64,000 nucleotides of DNA from Clostridioides sp. Lineage in GTDB: Bacteria > Bacillota > Clostridia > Peptostreptococcales > Peptostreptococcaceae. Position 1 is the first letter of the stretch, and each line of letters starts with the position of its first letter. Positions 8,931-18,995 of this stretch are shown piece after piece. Below the pieces are notes generated by a model that worked only from the letters and a program-made list of their open reading frames with translations, had not been told where the DNA came from and ran no database searches. The DNA lies in assembly GCA_031261505.1 (NCBI GenBank), contig JAISJN010000008.1:124001-188000 (forward strand), given 5' to 3'. The translations under genes were made by a program, and so were the position numbers.

Positions 8931-9149
8931 CTAGTGAAACTTTCTATCGCTCTTTCTTTTTAAATCGTGTATCACTTCGTCCTTTTTCATACTAAGATTT
9001 CTAAGCGCGTCATCTGCTCCTTCTCTTAGGTCATCCGCTACATCGGCTGCTGTATCCTTTGCCACACCCTTTACAGCATATGAGGTTCTCTTTATACCTT
9101 TTTTGAGGTCTTCTTTAATGTGTCTCATGTTTTTATTACCCTTCGACAT
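8931..9149 (-). CDS. Small charged hypothetical protein, 72 residues
   Basis: It begins MSKGNKNMRHIKEDLKKG and is a highly charged, probably helical protein with alternating basic and acidic patches (KDTAADVADDLREGADD) and a basic tail. There are no cysteines and no membrane segment. An AAAGGAG ribosome binding site supports translation. The family is not recognised. Amphipathic helices of this kind occur in membrane-binding or stress-related small proteins, but nothing here fixes a role. Confidence 0.65.
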   Translation of the reverse strand: MSKGNKNMRHIKEDLKKGIKRTSYAVKGVAKDTAADVADDLREGADDALRNLSMKKDEVIHDLKRKSDRKFH

Positions 9150-9325
9150 TATAAGCTCTCCTTTGCATATATTTGGTTACGTATTTATCTTGCCCAAATG
9201 CAATTCGATTATTATGTTTGGCAGTTATAAAACATTGTCATCTACGATATTAATTTCCAGTTTCGATTAAATTAAATTGCGGTTTACGGGATTCAATTCT
9301 GGATTTCATCTAGGCTGAAATTAGA

Positions 9326-9359
9326 ATAAGTCCACAACCAATATAGGTTGTGGACTTAT
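9326..9359 (-). terminator. Terminator of copA
   Basis: A perfect 14-bp hairpin, ATAAGTCCACAACC/GGTTGTGGACTTAT with a 6-nt loop, lies directly after the copA stop codon. Confidence 0.85.
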
Positions 9360-9361
9360 GT

Positions 9362-11656
9362 TTAAATTATTTTTTTATTTTTTAATCTAAGCGCGTTGCT
9401 CACGACCGACACTGAGCTCAGCCCCATTGCAGCTGCTGCGAACATAGGATTTAACAGCGGTCCACCAAAAATATATAAAAGTCCAGCTGCTATTGGAATT
9501 CCTATTGTGTTATATCCAAAAGCCCAAAATAGATTCTGTTTGATATTTGCAATTGTTACCTTACTTAGCTTGATTGCCGCTGGTACGTCCATTAGATCGT
9601 TTTTCATAAGAACTATATCAGCTGATTCCATTGCTATATCTGTTCCACTTCCTATCGCTATACCTATATCAGCCTTTGCTAGAGCTGGGGCGTCGTTTAT
9701 ACCATCGCCCACCATAGCCACGAACCTTCCTCCAGCTTTGAATTTTTCTATTTGAGCCGACTTGTCCTCGGGCAATACATCTGCTATGACTATATCTATG
9801 CCAACTTGATTTGCTATATAGTTTGCAGTATTTTCATTATCTCCCGTCAGCATTGCAACTTCTATATCCATATCGTGAAGTTTTTCAACTGCTCTTTTGC
9901 TGCTTTCTTTTACAACGTCTGCAACTGCTATTACACCATAAAGTCCGCCATTCACCGCTAAAAACATCGGTGTTTTTCCGTTAAATGCGAGTTTAGACGA
10001 AATTTCTGAGACCTCTCTAAGTTCCACTCCGTGCTTATCCATAAGTTTTCTATTTCCAAGCAGGATTGTTTTTTCTTCTGTTTTCTTATCTATTTTTACT
10101 TCTATACCAAAACCTGGTATATTGTTAAATTCATCTATATTTTGTAATTCGACTTCCTTTTCTCTTGCGTACTCGACTATTGCTTCACCAAGAGGGTGTT
10201 CTGAACCCTTTTCAGCACTAGCCGCTATCTTTAATATTTCCAACCCATTGCCTTGCACGGCTATTATATCTGTGACCCTTGGTTTTCCCTCTGTAATAGT
10301 ACCCGTCTTGTCAAACACTACAGTCTTGATTTTATGCGCTCCTTCGAGGGCTTCTCCACCCTTTATCAGTATACCGTTTTGCGCACCTATTCCAGTTCCA
10401 ACCATTATGGCTGTCGGAGTAGCAAGTCCGAGAGCACATGGGCAGGCTATTACTAACACCGATATAAATATCGTAAGTACAAATACTATATCCTTGCCTC
10501 CGATGATATACCATACCACAGCTGAGACAAATGCTATCGATATTACTATAGGTACGAAGTATCCCGATACAACATCAGCTAGTTCTGCAATCGGAGCTTT
10601 TTCTTCTTGAGCATCCTCTACTAGTTTTATAATTTGCGAGAGTACGGTTTCTCTTCCTATCTTTTCAGCCTTGAAGTATATACTTCCGTTTCCATTTATA
10701 CTTGCACCTGTGACTGGGTCTCCTATCTTTTTCTCTACGGGTATGCTCTCACCAGTGAGCATAGACTCATCTACTGAGGTGTACCCCTCGATTACAACAC
10801 CGTCGACTGGAATTCTCTCACCAGGCTTAACCAAGATTACATCTCCTACCTCTACACTTTCGATTGGAGTTGATATCTCTTTGCCTTCTATAACTATTAT
10901 CGCAGTTTTTGGTTGAAGTCCCATGAGTTTTTTTATAGCATCTGAGGTTCTTCCCTTGGATCTCATTTCAAAATATTTTCCGAGCAATATTAATGCTATT
11001 ATTATACCCGCACTTTCAAAGTAGAACTGATGATCCATACTTGCTCCAATCATCATCTTGTGACTTGCTACCTTGTAGGTAGAATACATACTGTACAAAA
11101 ATGCCGAAGATGTACTTATCGCAACCAATGAGTCCATATTCGGGCTTAGGTTAAACAAAGACCTAAATCCGCCGATGTAAAACTTGTAACCAGCGCCCAT
11201 TATAGGAAGTAGCAAGGCTAACTGTACGAGTGCGTAGTTTAAAGTGTTTGTTATTGGATCTATCGCCCTTGGAACTGGCAATGGTCCAAACGGCTTAGAA
11301 ATCATCGGCCCCATTGCGATGTACAAAAGTGGCACCGCAAATACAATTGCCACGATAAACTTGTGAAACAAGGTGCTTATTTCTTTCTCCTTTCTGATTT
11401 TGTCCTTGTCCATCGTATCTGACTTGCTTGTTTTTTCTTGTATAAGTACACCGTATCCCGCCTTCTCAATTGCTGATTTTATATTTTCAAATTCAACCTT
11501 ATCTGGGTCGTACTCTATTTTTAATTTTTCTGTCACTATATTTACACTTTGATCTTCAACTCCATCGAGTTTTCTAACCGATCTTTCAACTGCCTTTGCA
11601 CATGCCTGACACATCATACCCGTAACCGTATAAGTTTCCGTAATATTCTTAGACAT
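9362..11656 (-). CDS. copA: Copper-exporting P1B-type ATPase
   Basis: This is a membrane ATPase that pumps Cu(I) out of the cytosol. The 764 residues contain one N-terminal heavy-metal domain with [10 protein letters not shown] near residue 14. The membrane [10 protein letters not shown] motif near residue 405 defines Cu(I)/Ag(I) specificity. The phosphorylation site [11 protein letters not shown], the SEHPLGEA histidine of the nucleotide pocket and the [10 protein letters not shown] hinge are all present. Eight membrane segments are expected. A palindrome fitting a CsoR operator lies about 60-80 bp upstream, although no csoR gene is adjacent. The gene appears monocistronic with its own terminator. 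Confidence 0.95.
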   Translation of the reverse strand: MSKNITETYTVTGMMCQACAKAVERSVRKLDGVEDQSVNIVTEKLKIEYDPDKVEFENIKSAIEKAGYGVLIQEKTSKSDTMDKDKIRKEKEISTLFHKFIVAIVFAVPLLYIAMGPMISKPFGPLPVPRAIDPITNTLNYALVQLALLLPIMGAGYKFYIGGFRSLFNLSPNMDSLVAISTSSAFLYSMYSTYKVASHKMMIGASMDHQFYFESAGIIIALILLGKYFEMRSKGRTSDAIKKLMGLQPKTAIIVIEGKEISTPIESVEVGDVILVKPGERIPVDGVVIEGYTSVDESMLTGESIPVEKKIGDPVTGASINGNGSIYFKAEKIGRETVLSQIIKLVEDAQEEKAPIAELADVVSGYFVPIVISIAFVSAVVWYIIGGKDIVFVLTIFISVLVIACPCALGLATPTAIMVGTGIGAQNGILIKGGEALEGAHKIKTVVFDKTGTITEGKPRVTDIIAVQGNGLEILKIAASAEKGSEHPLGEAIVEYAREKEVELQNIDEFNNIPGFGIEVKIDKKTEEKTILLGNRKLMDKHGVELREVSEISSKLAFNGKTPMFLAVNGGLYGVIAVADVVKESSKRAVEKLHDMDIEVAMLTGDNENTANYIANQVGIDIVIADVLPEDKSAQIEKFKAGGRFVAMVGDGINDAPALAKADIGIAIGSGTDIAMESADIVLMKNDLMDVPAAIKLSKVTIANIKQNLFWAFGYNTIGIPIAAGLLYIFGGPLLNPMFAAAAMGLSSVSVVSNALRLKNKKII

Positions 11657-11717
11657 AAGATCATCCCTTCTCTTCTAGATTTTTAAACACTAATAATAAT
11701 TATCATTACAACTACAT

Positions 11718-11736
11718 TATACCCCCGACGGGTATA
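11718..11736. promoter_or_regulatory. CsoR-like copper operator upstream of copA
   Basis: The pseudo-palindrome TATACCCCCGACGGGTATA has inverted ATACCC/GGGTAT arms around 5 bp. This matches the GC-rich core of copper-sensing CsoR operators and stands out in an AT-rich region. Its place 62-80 bp before the copA ATG fits repression relieved by Cu(I). Confidence 0.6.
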
Positions 11737-11749
11737 TTAATCAATGATT

Positions 11750-12673
11750 TTAAGTCATTTCGTATCTTATTCCATCTGTACTTATAACACCTGATATCCG
11801 TGTATCTGTTATACGTCCGTCTTTGAGCTCTGTCTCCGCCATTATCCACTGCCCCGATGGTTGTAGGATATTTAATTTTTGAGATGAGTTTTCCACAAAG
11901 CTCTTGTATATCGCTACTGCTATACTACCACTTGAGCAAGCTGTTTCATAAAACAAGGTATCAATTTTTTTAACCCATACGACTGGTTTCATATCTATGA
12001 CATCGCCTGTGCTAGTTACAAACATAACCCCTATCGCATTTGGATCTGATACAAAGTATTTATCTATCAATTTGACCGCGAGTTCTTTTATCTTTTCATT
12101 TGAGTCTTCATTTGAATATTTCTTTGTATGTTTATCTATTGGCTCTGACCCTTTTGATTGTGCTTCTTTTTGTGATTCTTCTGTCTCTTCTTGTGCTTCT
12201 TCTTTTTCCTCTTCTTCTAGCCGTGCTTCTTTTAACAAGTTCGCGTTTTCTACGACTAGATGAGTTATCCCCTCGAGAGAAATCTTGTATACACCTCTGT
12301 CCAATTTTGTCACCGCTTTTTCGATTTTCTCTCCCGATTTTATCAAACCCTTACACCAGACATCTCCATCGTCATCGATTCCAGCTATCATCTCTCCTTC
12401 GAGACCTGATACATTTATATTGAGCTCACCTTTTCTACCTTTTAAATAGTAGTGAGCCGCACATCTAGATGCATTTGCACAAAATTCTCCACCTGCCATT
12501 TCTAGTCTATTCTCATTTTGTTCTAGAAATCCGACCTGCTCTATATTTGTATGTTTTTCCATTATCCTGTCGTTTATAAACTTTTTTTCCACCTCGTCAA
12601 AACCATTCCCCTCGACCAAGGCGGTATCGTTTCCGGACGGTATGTATATGTAATAAGATATTCTTTTTTTCAA
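11750..12673 (-). CDS. DapF-fold amino-acid racemase/epimerase-like protein
   Basis: This is a cofactor-independent racemase fold with two presumed catalytic cysteines: one in GGEFCANASRCAAHYY near residue 70 and one in FYETACSSGSIAVAI near residue 260. The GEFC motif is closer to the histidine-racemase (CntK-like) branch than to true diaminopimelate epimerase. The substrate is not established, and no lysine-biosynthesis or metallophore genes are adjacent. A highly acidic, Gln/Ser-rich insert of about 40 residues lies near residues 155-195. The start is set at TTG 12673 (KKRISYYIYIPSGND) because GGGTGAT sits 5 bp before it; the frame is open three codons upstream through that site. Confidence 0.7.
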   Translation of the reverse strand: MKKRISYYIYIPSGNDTALVEGNGFDEVEKKFINDRIMEKHTNIEQVGFLEQNENRLEMAGGEFCANASRCAAHYYLKGRKGELNINVSGLEGEMIAGIDDDGDVWCKGLIKSGEKIEKAVTKLDRGVYKISLEGITHLVVENANLLKEARLEEEEKEEAQEETEESQKEAQSKGSEPIDKHTKKYSNEDSNEKIKELAVKLIDKYFVSDPNAIGVMFVTSTGDVIDMKPVVWVKKIDTLFYETACSSGSIAVAIYKSFVENSSQKLNILQPSGQWIMAETELKDGRITDTRISGVISTDGIRYEMT

Positions 12674-12745
12674 AATAATCACCCTTTAGTTAATTTTCTT
12701 TAGTTTTTTATTATTATATCATATTTTATTAAATTTAATAATAAC

Positions 12746-12774
12746 TTGTACACTTTACTTTCCTGTGATATAAT
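12746..12774 (+). promoter_or_regulatory. Sigma-A-type promoter of typA
   Basis: TTGTAC, a 17-bp spacer and TATAAT lie about 40 bp before the typA start codon on the plus strand. Confidence 0.7.
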
Positions 12775-12811
12775 TACTTAGTTATTTAATTTGAAGGGAG
12801 CGACATAATAC

Positions 12812-14635
12812 ATGTCATTGAAACATAAAATTATAAATATAGCCGTTATCGCCCATGTCGATGCCGGAAAGTCAACACTAGTAGACGCTTTTCTTTCACA
12901 AAGTGGTGTTTTCAGAGAAAATGAAACAGTGAGAGATTGTGTAATGGATAGTGATGATATCGAGCAAGAGAGAGGTATAACAATCTATTCAAAGAACTGT
13001 GCAATAAACTACAAAGATTATAAAATTAACATCGTCGACACACCAGGACATAGTGACTTCTCTTCAGAAGTTGAGCGTGTAATGAGAACTGTTGATACAG
13101 TTATCCTCCTAGTAGACGCAAGTGAAGGCCCAATGCCTCAGACAAGATTCGTACTCCAAAAATCATTGGAATATGGTTTAAATCCAATTTTATTTATAAA
13201 TAAAATAGATAAAAAAGATCAGAGAGCCGAAGAAGTTGTAAATGAAGTCTTCGACTTATTTGTTGAGTTAAATGCGACTGATGAACAATGTGACTTCCCA
13301 ATAATATTTGGTGTTGCAAAACAAGGTATTGCAAAAAAAGAAATGGAAGACGACAGCACTGACCTATCTCCACTATTTGAAACAATAGTAAAACAGGTTG
13401 AGGCTTATCCAGATTACGATGAAGAACCTCTACAATTCCAAGTATCTGCACTTGCATACGATGAATACATCGGAAGACTTGGTATAGGTAGAGTTTACAA
13501 AGGTACTCTTAAAAATGGAAGCAATGTAACTATCTGTAAAGACGGTGGAGTTGTTTCAAACGGAAAGATTTCTAAGGTTTCTGTTTACGAAGGTCTTAAA
13601 CAAGTTGTAGTTGAAGAAGCTAGAAGTGGTGACCTCGCTGTAATAGCAGGTATACCTGATATATCAATAGGTGAAACATTATGTGATCCAGGAAATCCAG
13701 CTCCAATGGATATGATATATATAGAAGAACCTACTCTATCAATGAACTTCATGGTAAATGATTCTCCATTTGTCGGAAAGAGCGGAAAACAAGTAACATC
13801 TAGACATCTTAGAGAAAGACTTGAAAAAGAACTTGAAGTAAACGTAGGACTTAAGGTTGAGCCACTTGAAACTACTGATGGATTTAAGGTATCAGGACGT
13901 GGAGAGCTTCACCTTTCTATACTTCTTGAAAACATGAGACGTGAAGGTTTTGAAATAGGTGTTTCTAAACCAGAAGTACTTATGCATAAAGAAGACGGAA
14001 AACTTATGGAACCTATCGAAAGAGTAATAGTAAGTTGTCCAGACAAATACTCTGGAGCAGTAATCAACGAACTAAACCAAAGAAAAGCTATGATGACATC
14101 TATGGCTCCAGATGGAGAGTTCGTAAAAGTTGAATTCCTAGCCCCAACTCGTGGACTACTAGGATATAGAAGTCAATTTATAAATGATACTCATGGTGAA
14201 GGTACTATGGTTAGATCATTTGCTCAATTTGAACAGTTCAAAGGCGATATACCTGCTAGAACAAATGGTGTTCTAATAGCTCAAGGACCTGGAGTAACTA
14301 TGGGATATGCCCTAAACGCACTTAGCGACAGAGCTACTCTATTCGTAGACCCAGGTGTTGAAGTGTACGAAGGTATGATAATCGGTATGAACTCAAGAAG
14401 TGACGACATGGTCGTAAACCCATGTAAGAACAAAAAAATGAGTAACGTCCGTGCATCTGGTTCAGATGATGCTATCAAACTAGCTCCTCCAATAATATTC
14501 ACTTTGGAAGAAGCTCTAGAATTTATAGAATCAGATGAGTTAGTTGAAATAACACCAGATTCTATAAGACTTAGAAAAAAAGTATTAAATGCACACGATA
14601 GAATGAAATACAATAAATCAAGACAAGGTAATTAG
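12812..14635 (+). CDS. typA: Ribosome-associated GTPase TypA/BipA
   Basis: This is a translational GTPase related to EF-G and LepA that acts in ribosome assembly and stress adaptation. The 607 residues show the P-loop [12 protein letters not shown], switch motif [14 protein letters not shown] and NKIDKKDQR in the first 150 residues. These are followed by a beta-barrel domain and the BipA C-terminal domain ([13 protein letters not shown] near residue 450). It is one of the few plus-strand genes here. A sigma-A promoter and the GGGAG ribosome binding site precede it, and a strong terminator follows, so it is a single-gene unit. Confidence 0.96.
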   Translation: MSLKHKIINIAVIAHVDAGKSTLVDAFLSQSGVFRENETVRDCVMDSDDIEQERGITIYSKNCAINYKDYKINIVDTPGHSDFSSEVERVMRTVDTVILLVDASEGPMPQTRFVLQKSLEYGLNPILFINKIDKKDQRAEEVVNEVFDLFVELNATDEQCDFPIIFGVAKQGIAKKEMEDDSTDLSPLFETIVKQVEAYPDYDEEPLQFQVSALAYDEYIGRLGIGRVYKGTLKNGSNVTICKDGGVVSNGKISKVSVYEGLKQVVVEEARSGDLAVIAGIPDISIGETLCDPGNPAPMDMIYIEEPTLSMNFMVNDSPFVGKSGKQVTSRHLRERLEKELEVNVGLKVEPLETTDGFKVSGRGELHLSILLENMRREGFEIGVSKPEVLMHKEDGKLMEPIERVIVSCPDKYSGAVINELNQRKAMMTSMAPDGEFVKVEFLAPTRGLLGYRSQFINDTHGEGTMVRSFAQFEQFKGDIPARTNGVLIAQGPGVTMGYALNALSDRATLFVDPGVEVYEGMIIGMNSRSDDMVVNPCKNKKMSNVRASGSDDAIKLAPPIIFTLEEALEFIESDELVEITPDSIRLRKKVLNAHDRMKYNKSRQGN

Positions 14636-14667
14636 TATTCGTAGATCTTGAATATTTAATGATATAG

Positions 14668-14708
14668 AAAAATGTCCTCGCGCCTATTTAGGTGTGGGAC
14701 ATTTTTTT
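14668..14708 (+). terminator. Terminator of typA
   Basis: Arms AAAAATGTCC and GGGACATTTTTTT flank a CGCCTATTTAGGTG inner stem. The T-run follows on the plus strand, about 35 bp after the typA stop. Confidence 0.9.
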
Positions 14709-14711
14709 AAT

Positions 14712-14814
14712 TTAAATGCTGATTCAACGTTTTCAGTTGGAGATTTGACCCAAACTGAATTGAGATTTATGCGCACTACCTGTAGAGGTAGGGTACATAA
14801 ATCTCAAGTTATAT
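14712..14814 (+). repeat. Dispersed two-hairpin element, copy 3
   Basis: This is a full copy: TTAAATGCTGATTCAACG, a first hairpin CAGTTGG/CCAAACTG, and a second hairpin with GAGATTTATG and CATAAATCTC arms around ACTACCTGTAGAGGTAG. It ends AAGTTATA, 7 bp from the recQ stop codon. Confidence 0.88.
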
Positions 14815-14820
14815 ATTTCA

Positions 14821-16617
14821 CTACATATTTGAAGCTAGGTATTCTCTGATAGCCTCCTCGAACTGTCGTCCGTACTTCTCGTACTTCACATGTCCTACTC
14901 CCGATATTTCCAACATTTTTTCTTCACTTGTCGGAAGTTTGGCGGCCATATTTTTTAACGTCGCATCGCCAAATACTATGTAAGGAGGTACTCCCTGTGC
15001 TTCGGCAATTGTCTTTCTAAGAGACCTTAGTATTTCAAACAACTCGTCTTTTACTTCTATTGCCTCTGTTACCAAGTCTTCTTTAAATTCTACTTTTACG
15101 TTTCCCTTTAAGATTTCAAAAGAAATCTCGTTTAATTTAATCGTAGGGAAACTTCCTCTTCCACCCGCTCCTAGACTTTCAACTAAGTCTAGATATCCAT
15201 GTGAGACAAGGGTGTTTACAAAACTCTTTAGATCTTCTGCAGAGTAATCCTTCATTATGCTGTACGTAGATAGCTTGTCAAATCCAAACGATAGGGTCTT
15301 CTTGTTTTTCGATCCCCTGAGTACGTCTACTATCGTCGTTATGCCATAGGGCCTTTTCATCCTACATACACATGATATGACCTTTTGTGCTTCTAAAGTC
15401 TTATCCACTACTTGTCCTGCTGTTAAACAGTTACTGCAGTTTTCGCATTCATGGTCGTATTCTTCACCAAAGTACGCCAATAGGTTTTTCCTATAGCAAG
15501 AGTTGCTGTAGACTAGGTCTATCATATCCTGGAGTTTTTTATGTTGGTGAAGTTTTCTCTTTGGCTCGTCGACTCCTATGTCAATCAAGTATTTTTGAAT
15601 ATGGACATCCCCTGCCGTAAATAGAAGGGTACACTCGCTTGGATCTCCATCTCTCCCTGCCCTACCGATTTCTTGGTAGTAGTTTTCGATTGACTGTGGC
15701 ATATTGAAATGCATGACCCATCTTATATTGGGCTTGTCTATGCCCATACCAAACGCATTTGTCGCCACCATTACACTTATATCGTCTTTAATAAATCCAT
15801 TTTGATTTTCAGTTCTCTCCTTATTAGAAAGACCAGCGTGGTATCTAGATACTGAAACACCTCTTTTATCTAGTAAATCGTGGATTTTTTCGACTTCTTT
15901 TCTGGTAGCTGCATATATTATCCCCGACTCGTCCTTGTGTTTTGATATATAGTCTAGAAGGTATTTTCTCTTGTCCGAGTTTTTTACTATATTTATCTTT
16001 AGATTTTCCCTGTCAAACCCTGTGATGAAATGATCTGGATTTTTTAGCAGGAGTAATTTTTCTATATCTTCTCTCACTTCATTTGACGCCGTCGCCGTGA
16101 AAGCTGTTATTACCGGTTTTTCTCTAAGTACTTCTATAAACCTTGGAATTTCCCTATAACTACTTCTAAAATCGTGCCCCCATTGTGATACACAATGTGC
16201 CTCGTCGATTGCCACCTGACTTACATTTTTATCTACTACTAGATTTATAAAGTCCTCGTTTAGCAACCTCTCTGGCGCAACGTACAGAAGTTTAAACTCA
16301 TCGTTTCTTATTCCATTTAAAACATTTCCGTACTGCTTAGGCGTTAATGAGCTATTTATATAAGAAGCTGGTATGCCCGTCTCCCTAAGTGCATCTACCT
16401 GGTCTTTCATGAGTGAAATTAAGGGTGATACAACTATTGTCAATCCATCAAACATCATAGCCGGTATTTGGTAACAGATAGACTTACCACCACCTGTAGG
16501 CATTATCGCTACTACGTCTTTTTTATTTACAATTGACTCGATTATACTTTCCTGGCCTCTTCTAAAGGACTTATATCCATAATAATTTGATAGTACTTCT
16601 ATTGGACTCGAAAACAT
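14821..16617 (-). CDS. recQ: ATP-dependent DNA helicase RecQ
   Basis: This is a 3'-5' DNA helicase used in recombination and fork repair. The 598 residues contain Walker A MPTGGGKSICYQIP near residue 40, the DEAHCVSQWGHDFR motif II, motif VI QEIGRAGRDG, and a zinc-binding cysteine set (CYRKNLLAYFG...CENCSNCL). A winged-helix region and a C-terminal HRDC domain (LRSLRKTIAEAQGVPPYIVF) complete the full RecQ layout. The gene is alone between typA and asnS. Its stop codon abuts element copy 3. Confidence 0.95.
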   Translation of the reverse strand: MFSSPIEVLSNYYGYKSFRRGQESIIESIVNKKDVVAIMPTGGGKSICYQIPAMMFDGLTIVVSPLISLMKDQVDALRETGIPASYINSSLTPKQYGNVLNGIRNDEFKLLYVAPERLLNEDFINLVVDKNVSQVAIDEAHCVSQWGHDFRSSYREIPRFIEVLREKPVITAFTATASNEVREDIEKLLLLKNPDHFITGFDRENLKINIVKNSDKRKYLLDYISKHKDESGIIYAATRKEVEKIHDLLDKRGVSVSRYHAGLSNKERTENQNGFIKDDISVMVATNAFGMGIDKPNIRWVMHFNMPQSIENYYQEIGRAGRDGDPSECTLLFTAGDVHIQKYLIDIGVDEPKRKLHQHKKLQDMIDLVYSNSCYRKNLLAYFGEEYDHECENCSNCLTAGQVVDKTLEAQKVISCVCRMKRPYGITTIVDVLRGSKNKKTLSFGFDKLSTYSIMKDYSAEDLKSFVNTLVSHGYLDLVESLGAGGRGSFPTIKLNEISFEILKGNVKVEFKEDLVTEAIEVKDELFEILRSLRKTIAEAQGVPPYIVFGDATLKNMAAKLPTSEEKMLEISGVGHVKYEKYGRQFEEAIREYLASNM

Positions 16618-16699
16618 AATTCACCCCCACTTTAAATATTTATATACTCGCACATTTATCCCAAGTTATAAATTTTAATATTTTTACTTTATACATAAA

Positions 16700-16783
16700 C
16701 TGCGACTGGTCTCTCTGACACTACCCAAGCATCGCCGAGTAAACTCTAACGAGCAGCGAAGAAGTGTTCGATACCAGTCGCAG
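16700..16783 (-). terminator. Long-arm hairpin after asnS
   Basis: An 11-bp inverted repeat, CTGCGACTGGT/ACCAGTCGCAG, encloses about 62 bp and begins 16 bp after the asnS stop. The large loop is unusual for a simple terminator, and there is no strong T-run. Confidence 0.5.
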
Positions 16784-16798
16784 ATTAGTAAATCTAAT

Positions 16799-18196
16799 TT
16801 AGAACTCAGCGTTTTTTGGTGTTCTAGGGAATGGTATTACGTCCCTTATGTTGCTGATTCCTGTCAAGTACATTATGATTCTTTCAAATCCAAGGCCAAA
16901 ACCAGAGTGAGTTGCTGTACCGTATTTTCTAAGTTCTAGATACCACCAGTAATCTTCTCTGTTTAATCCCATTTCTTCTATCTTAGCTAGGAGAACTTCT
17001 TCTCTCTCTTCTCTTTGCGATCCTCCTACTATTTCTCCAACCCCGGGTACTAGTAAGTCCATGGCTCTAACTGTCTTTCCATCATCGTTCATCCTCATAT
17101 AGAATGCTTTGATGTCTTTTGGATAGTCGGTTACAAACACTGGTGCACCTACTATTTCTTCTGTGATGAATCTTTCGTGTTCAGTTTGAAGGTCGCATCC
17201 CCATTCGACTGGATACTCGAATTTCTTGCCTGATTCTAAAAGCATATCTACTGCTTCAGTGTAGGTAATTCTTCTGAATTCAGAGTTTACTAGGTTGTTT
17301 AATCTTTCTAGAAGCCCCTTGTCTACGAATTGGTTGAAGAATTCCATTTCTTCTGGTGCGTTTTCAAGCACGTAGCTGATTATGAACTTGATCATATCTT
17401 CTGCTAGGTCCATATTGTCTTCAAGGTCTGCAAACACTATTTCTGGCTCTACCATCCAAAATTCTGATGCATGTCTTGCAGTGTACGATTCCTCAGCTCT
17501 AAATGTAGGACCAAATGTATATATATTTCTAAACGCCAAAGCCATTATTTCTCCGTTTAGCTGTCCACTTACTGTAAGATGAGCTTCTTTTCCGAAGAAG
17601 TCTTCAGAGTAGTCGATCTTACCTTCCTCTGTTCTCGGTGGATTATCCATATCCAAGGTTGTAAGTCTGAACATTTCGCCTGCACCCTCTGCATCGCTTC
17701 CAGTTATTATTGGAGTATGTGCATATACAAAGTTTCTCTCTTGGAAGAACTTATGTATAGCGTACGCAGCCAACGATCTAACTCTGAATACTGCAGAGAA
17801 CGTATTGCTCCTAGGTCTAAGATGTGCTATAGTCCTTAGGTACTCATAGCTATGTCTCTTCTTTTGAAGTGGATAAGAGCTATCTGATTCCCCCTCTACC
17901 ACTATGTTTTCAGCGTGTATTTCAACTGGTTGTTTTGCTCCCTCTGTTGAAACTAGAGTTCCTTCTACGATGATAGAAGAGCTTATCGGAAGTTTTGTCA
18001 CTTCCTTAAAGTTTTCTAATTTATCTTCACAGACTATCTGCATATTTTTGAAGAAACTTCCATCGTTTAGTTCTATAAATCCGAAATTCTTTGATCCCCT
18101 CGAAGTTCTTATCCATCCAGCTACCTTAACTTTTTTGCCGACGTATTCCTCTTGGTTTCTGTAAAGTTCTTTTACAGTTATAAATTCTTTTTGCAT
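16799..18196 (-). CDS. asnS: Asparaginyl-tRNA synthetase
   Basis: This class IIb synthetase attaches asparagine to tRNA-Asn. The 465 residues start [18 protein letters not shown], with the OB-fold anticodon-binding domain ([24 protein letters not shown]) first. Motif 2 ([22 protein letters not shown]) and motif 3 ([13 protein letters not shown]) of the catalytic core follow. GAGGAGG lies 6 bp before this ATG. The frame stays open further upstream only through the T-box leader. Control is by the tRNA-Asn-responsive T-box with AAC specifier. Confidence 0.95.
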   Translation of the reverse strand: MQKEFITVKELYRNQEEYVGKKVKVAGWIRTSRGSKNFGFIELNDGSFFKNMQIVCEDKLENFKEVTKLPISSSIIVEGTLVSTEGAKQPVEIHAENIVVEGESDSSYPLQKKRHSYEYLRTIAHLRPRSNTFSAVFRVRSLAAYAIHKFFQERNFVYAHTPIITGSDAEGAGEMFRLTTLDMDNPPRTEEGKIDYSEDFFGKEAHLTVSGQLNGEIMALAFRNIYTFGPTFRAEESYTARHASEFWMVEPEIVFADLEDNMDLAEDMIKFIISYVLENAPEEMEFFNQFVDKGLLERLNNLVNSEFRRITYTEAVDMLLESGKKFEYPVEWGCDLQTEHERFITEEIVGAPVFVTDYPKDIKAFYMRMNDDGKTVRAMDLLVPGVGEIVGGSQREEREEVLLAKIEEMGLNREDYWWYLELRKYGTATHSGFGLGFERIIMYLTGISNIRDVIPFPRTPKNAEF

Positions 18197-18235
18197 AATT
18201 ACCTCCTCGTTAAAACATTTCTCATTAAATTTTGG

Positions 18236-18505
18236 TATAAAAAAAAGCCCTACAATCCCCAGTAAGGGACGAAAGCTATAATTTCGCGGTACCACCCTAA
18301 TTGCCATAACGGCCTCTTAGTTTGAGCATGCTCTGCCCAAATGGTCTGTAACGGGACCTCCCGACTGAGTCTACTAAAGCAAATCTTCTACTCGTTCGGT
18401 CAGTGACTCCGAGATGTTCTTCAGTATAAAAATCATATTGAGCTTTCACCGTCCTCAACTCGCTGTAAATACTTTGAATACTTACTCTTCTCTTCTCAGT
18501 CTGAT
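18236..18505 (-). promoter_or_regulatory. T-box leader with Asn (AAC) specifier upstream of asnS
   Basis: The minus strand carries the T-box core AGGGTGGTACCGCG, the Stem I GCGAGTTGAGGACGGTG segment, and a likely specifier loop containing GAACATCTCGG with AAC at 18416-18418. The intrinsic terminator (CCCTTACTGGGG, then GTAGGGCTTTTTT) lies immediately after the T-box. Uncharged tRNA-Asn should favour antitermination and asnS expression. Confidence 0.93.
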
Positions 18506-18601
18506 ATCTAAAATTATAACAATATTACAAAATTACGTCAAGAAGTTTCGTGTATCTCACATTTATTCTTTTCAGTTTATAGTTTACAGTTTATTAAAAT
18601 T

Positions 18602-18640
18602 AGAGCATCCCTCAACTGCAGAGTATATTGGGATGCTCTT
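18602..18640 (-). terminator. Terminator after the small spore-protein gene
   Basis: A perfect GAGCATCCC/GGGATGCTC stem with an 18-nt loop lies 15 bp past the stop codon, followed by TAATTTTAA on the minus strand. Confidence 0.75.
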
Positions 18641-18654
18641 CATTTAAATTTATT

Positions 18655-18849
18655 CTACAACTTACTTCCGTCGTCTACCCAGTCCTTAGCATCCTGAACT
18701 GATTTTAACGATGGTATACCTACATTTCCATCGCCCTCAACGTGGTCTATATCCTGCCAAGCCGCTGTAGCCTCGCTTCCTATGCTATCTTTGCTTCTAA
18801 GTCTTTTATTGTGGTCGCCCTTTAATGCCTTTTGTTTTTTGCCAGCCAA
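18655..18849 (-). CDS. DUF3787 / CDIF630_02480-like small spore protein
   Basis: This 64-residue protein begins MAGKKQKALKGDHNKRLRS and contains the TAAWQDIDHVEGDGNVGIPS region and an acidic DAKDWVDDGSKL tail. The TAAW motif and overall pattern match the small DUF3787 family, one member of which is described as a spore-surface protein in C. difficile. An AGGAGG ribosome binding site and a terminator flank it. It lies next to the csp germination genes, which agrees with a spore role. The family assignment is from memory of the motif, so it is moderate. Confidence 0.65.
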   Translation of the reverse strand: MAGKKQKALKGDHNKRLRSKDSIGSEATAAWQDIDHVEGDGNVGIPSLKSVQDAKDWVDDGSKL

Positions 18850-18919
18850 AATTTTACCTCCTATGTTAATGTATTTAGCTTAGTTTTGGCAATATATAAA
18901 AATTTATTCTCATATCTAT

Positions 18920-18995
18920 AAATCATTGATTCCCCATTGAAATGAGCTTTATGCCCGCCACCTATAGATGTGGTGGATATTTATCTCAAGTTATA
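18920..18995 (+). repeat. Dispersed two-hairpin element, copy 4 (left end shortened)
   Basis: It keeps AATCATTGATTCC, GAGCTTTATGCCCGCCACCT-ATAG-ATGTGGTGGATA and TTATCTCAAGTTATAG. Its terminal TTATA overlaps the cspC stop codon (TAA at 18991-18993, minus strand). Confidence 0.8.

Noticed and set aside
11750..12673. Plain diaminopimelate epimerase DapF
   Set aside because: The first active-site motif is GGEFCANASR instead of the DapF GNGxRC type, and an acidic insert is present. The racemase group is kept but not the gene name.
16799..18307. Longer asnS start at 18307
   Set aside because: The extra codons lie in the T-box antiterminator and terminator, and GAGGAGG marks the ATG at 18196.
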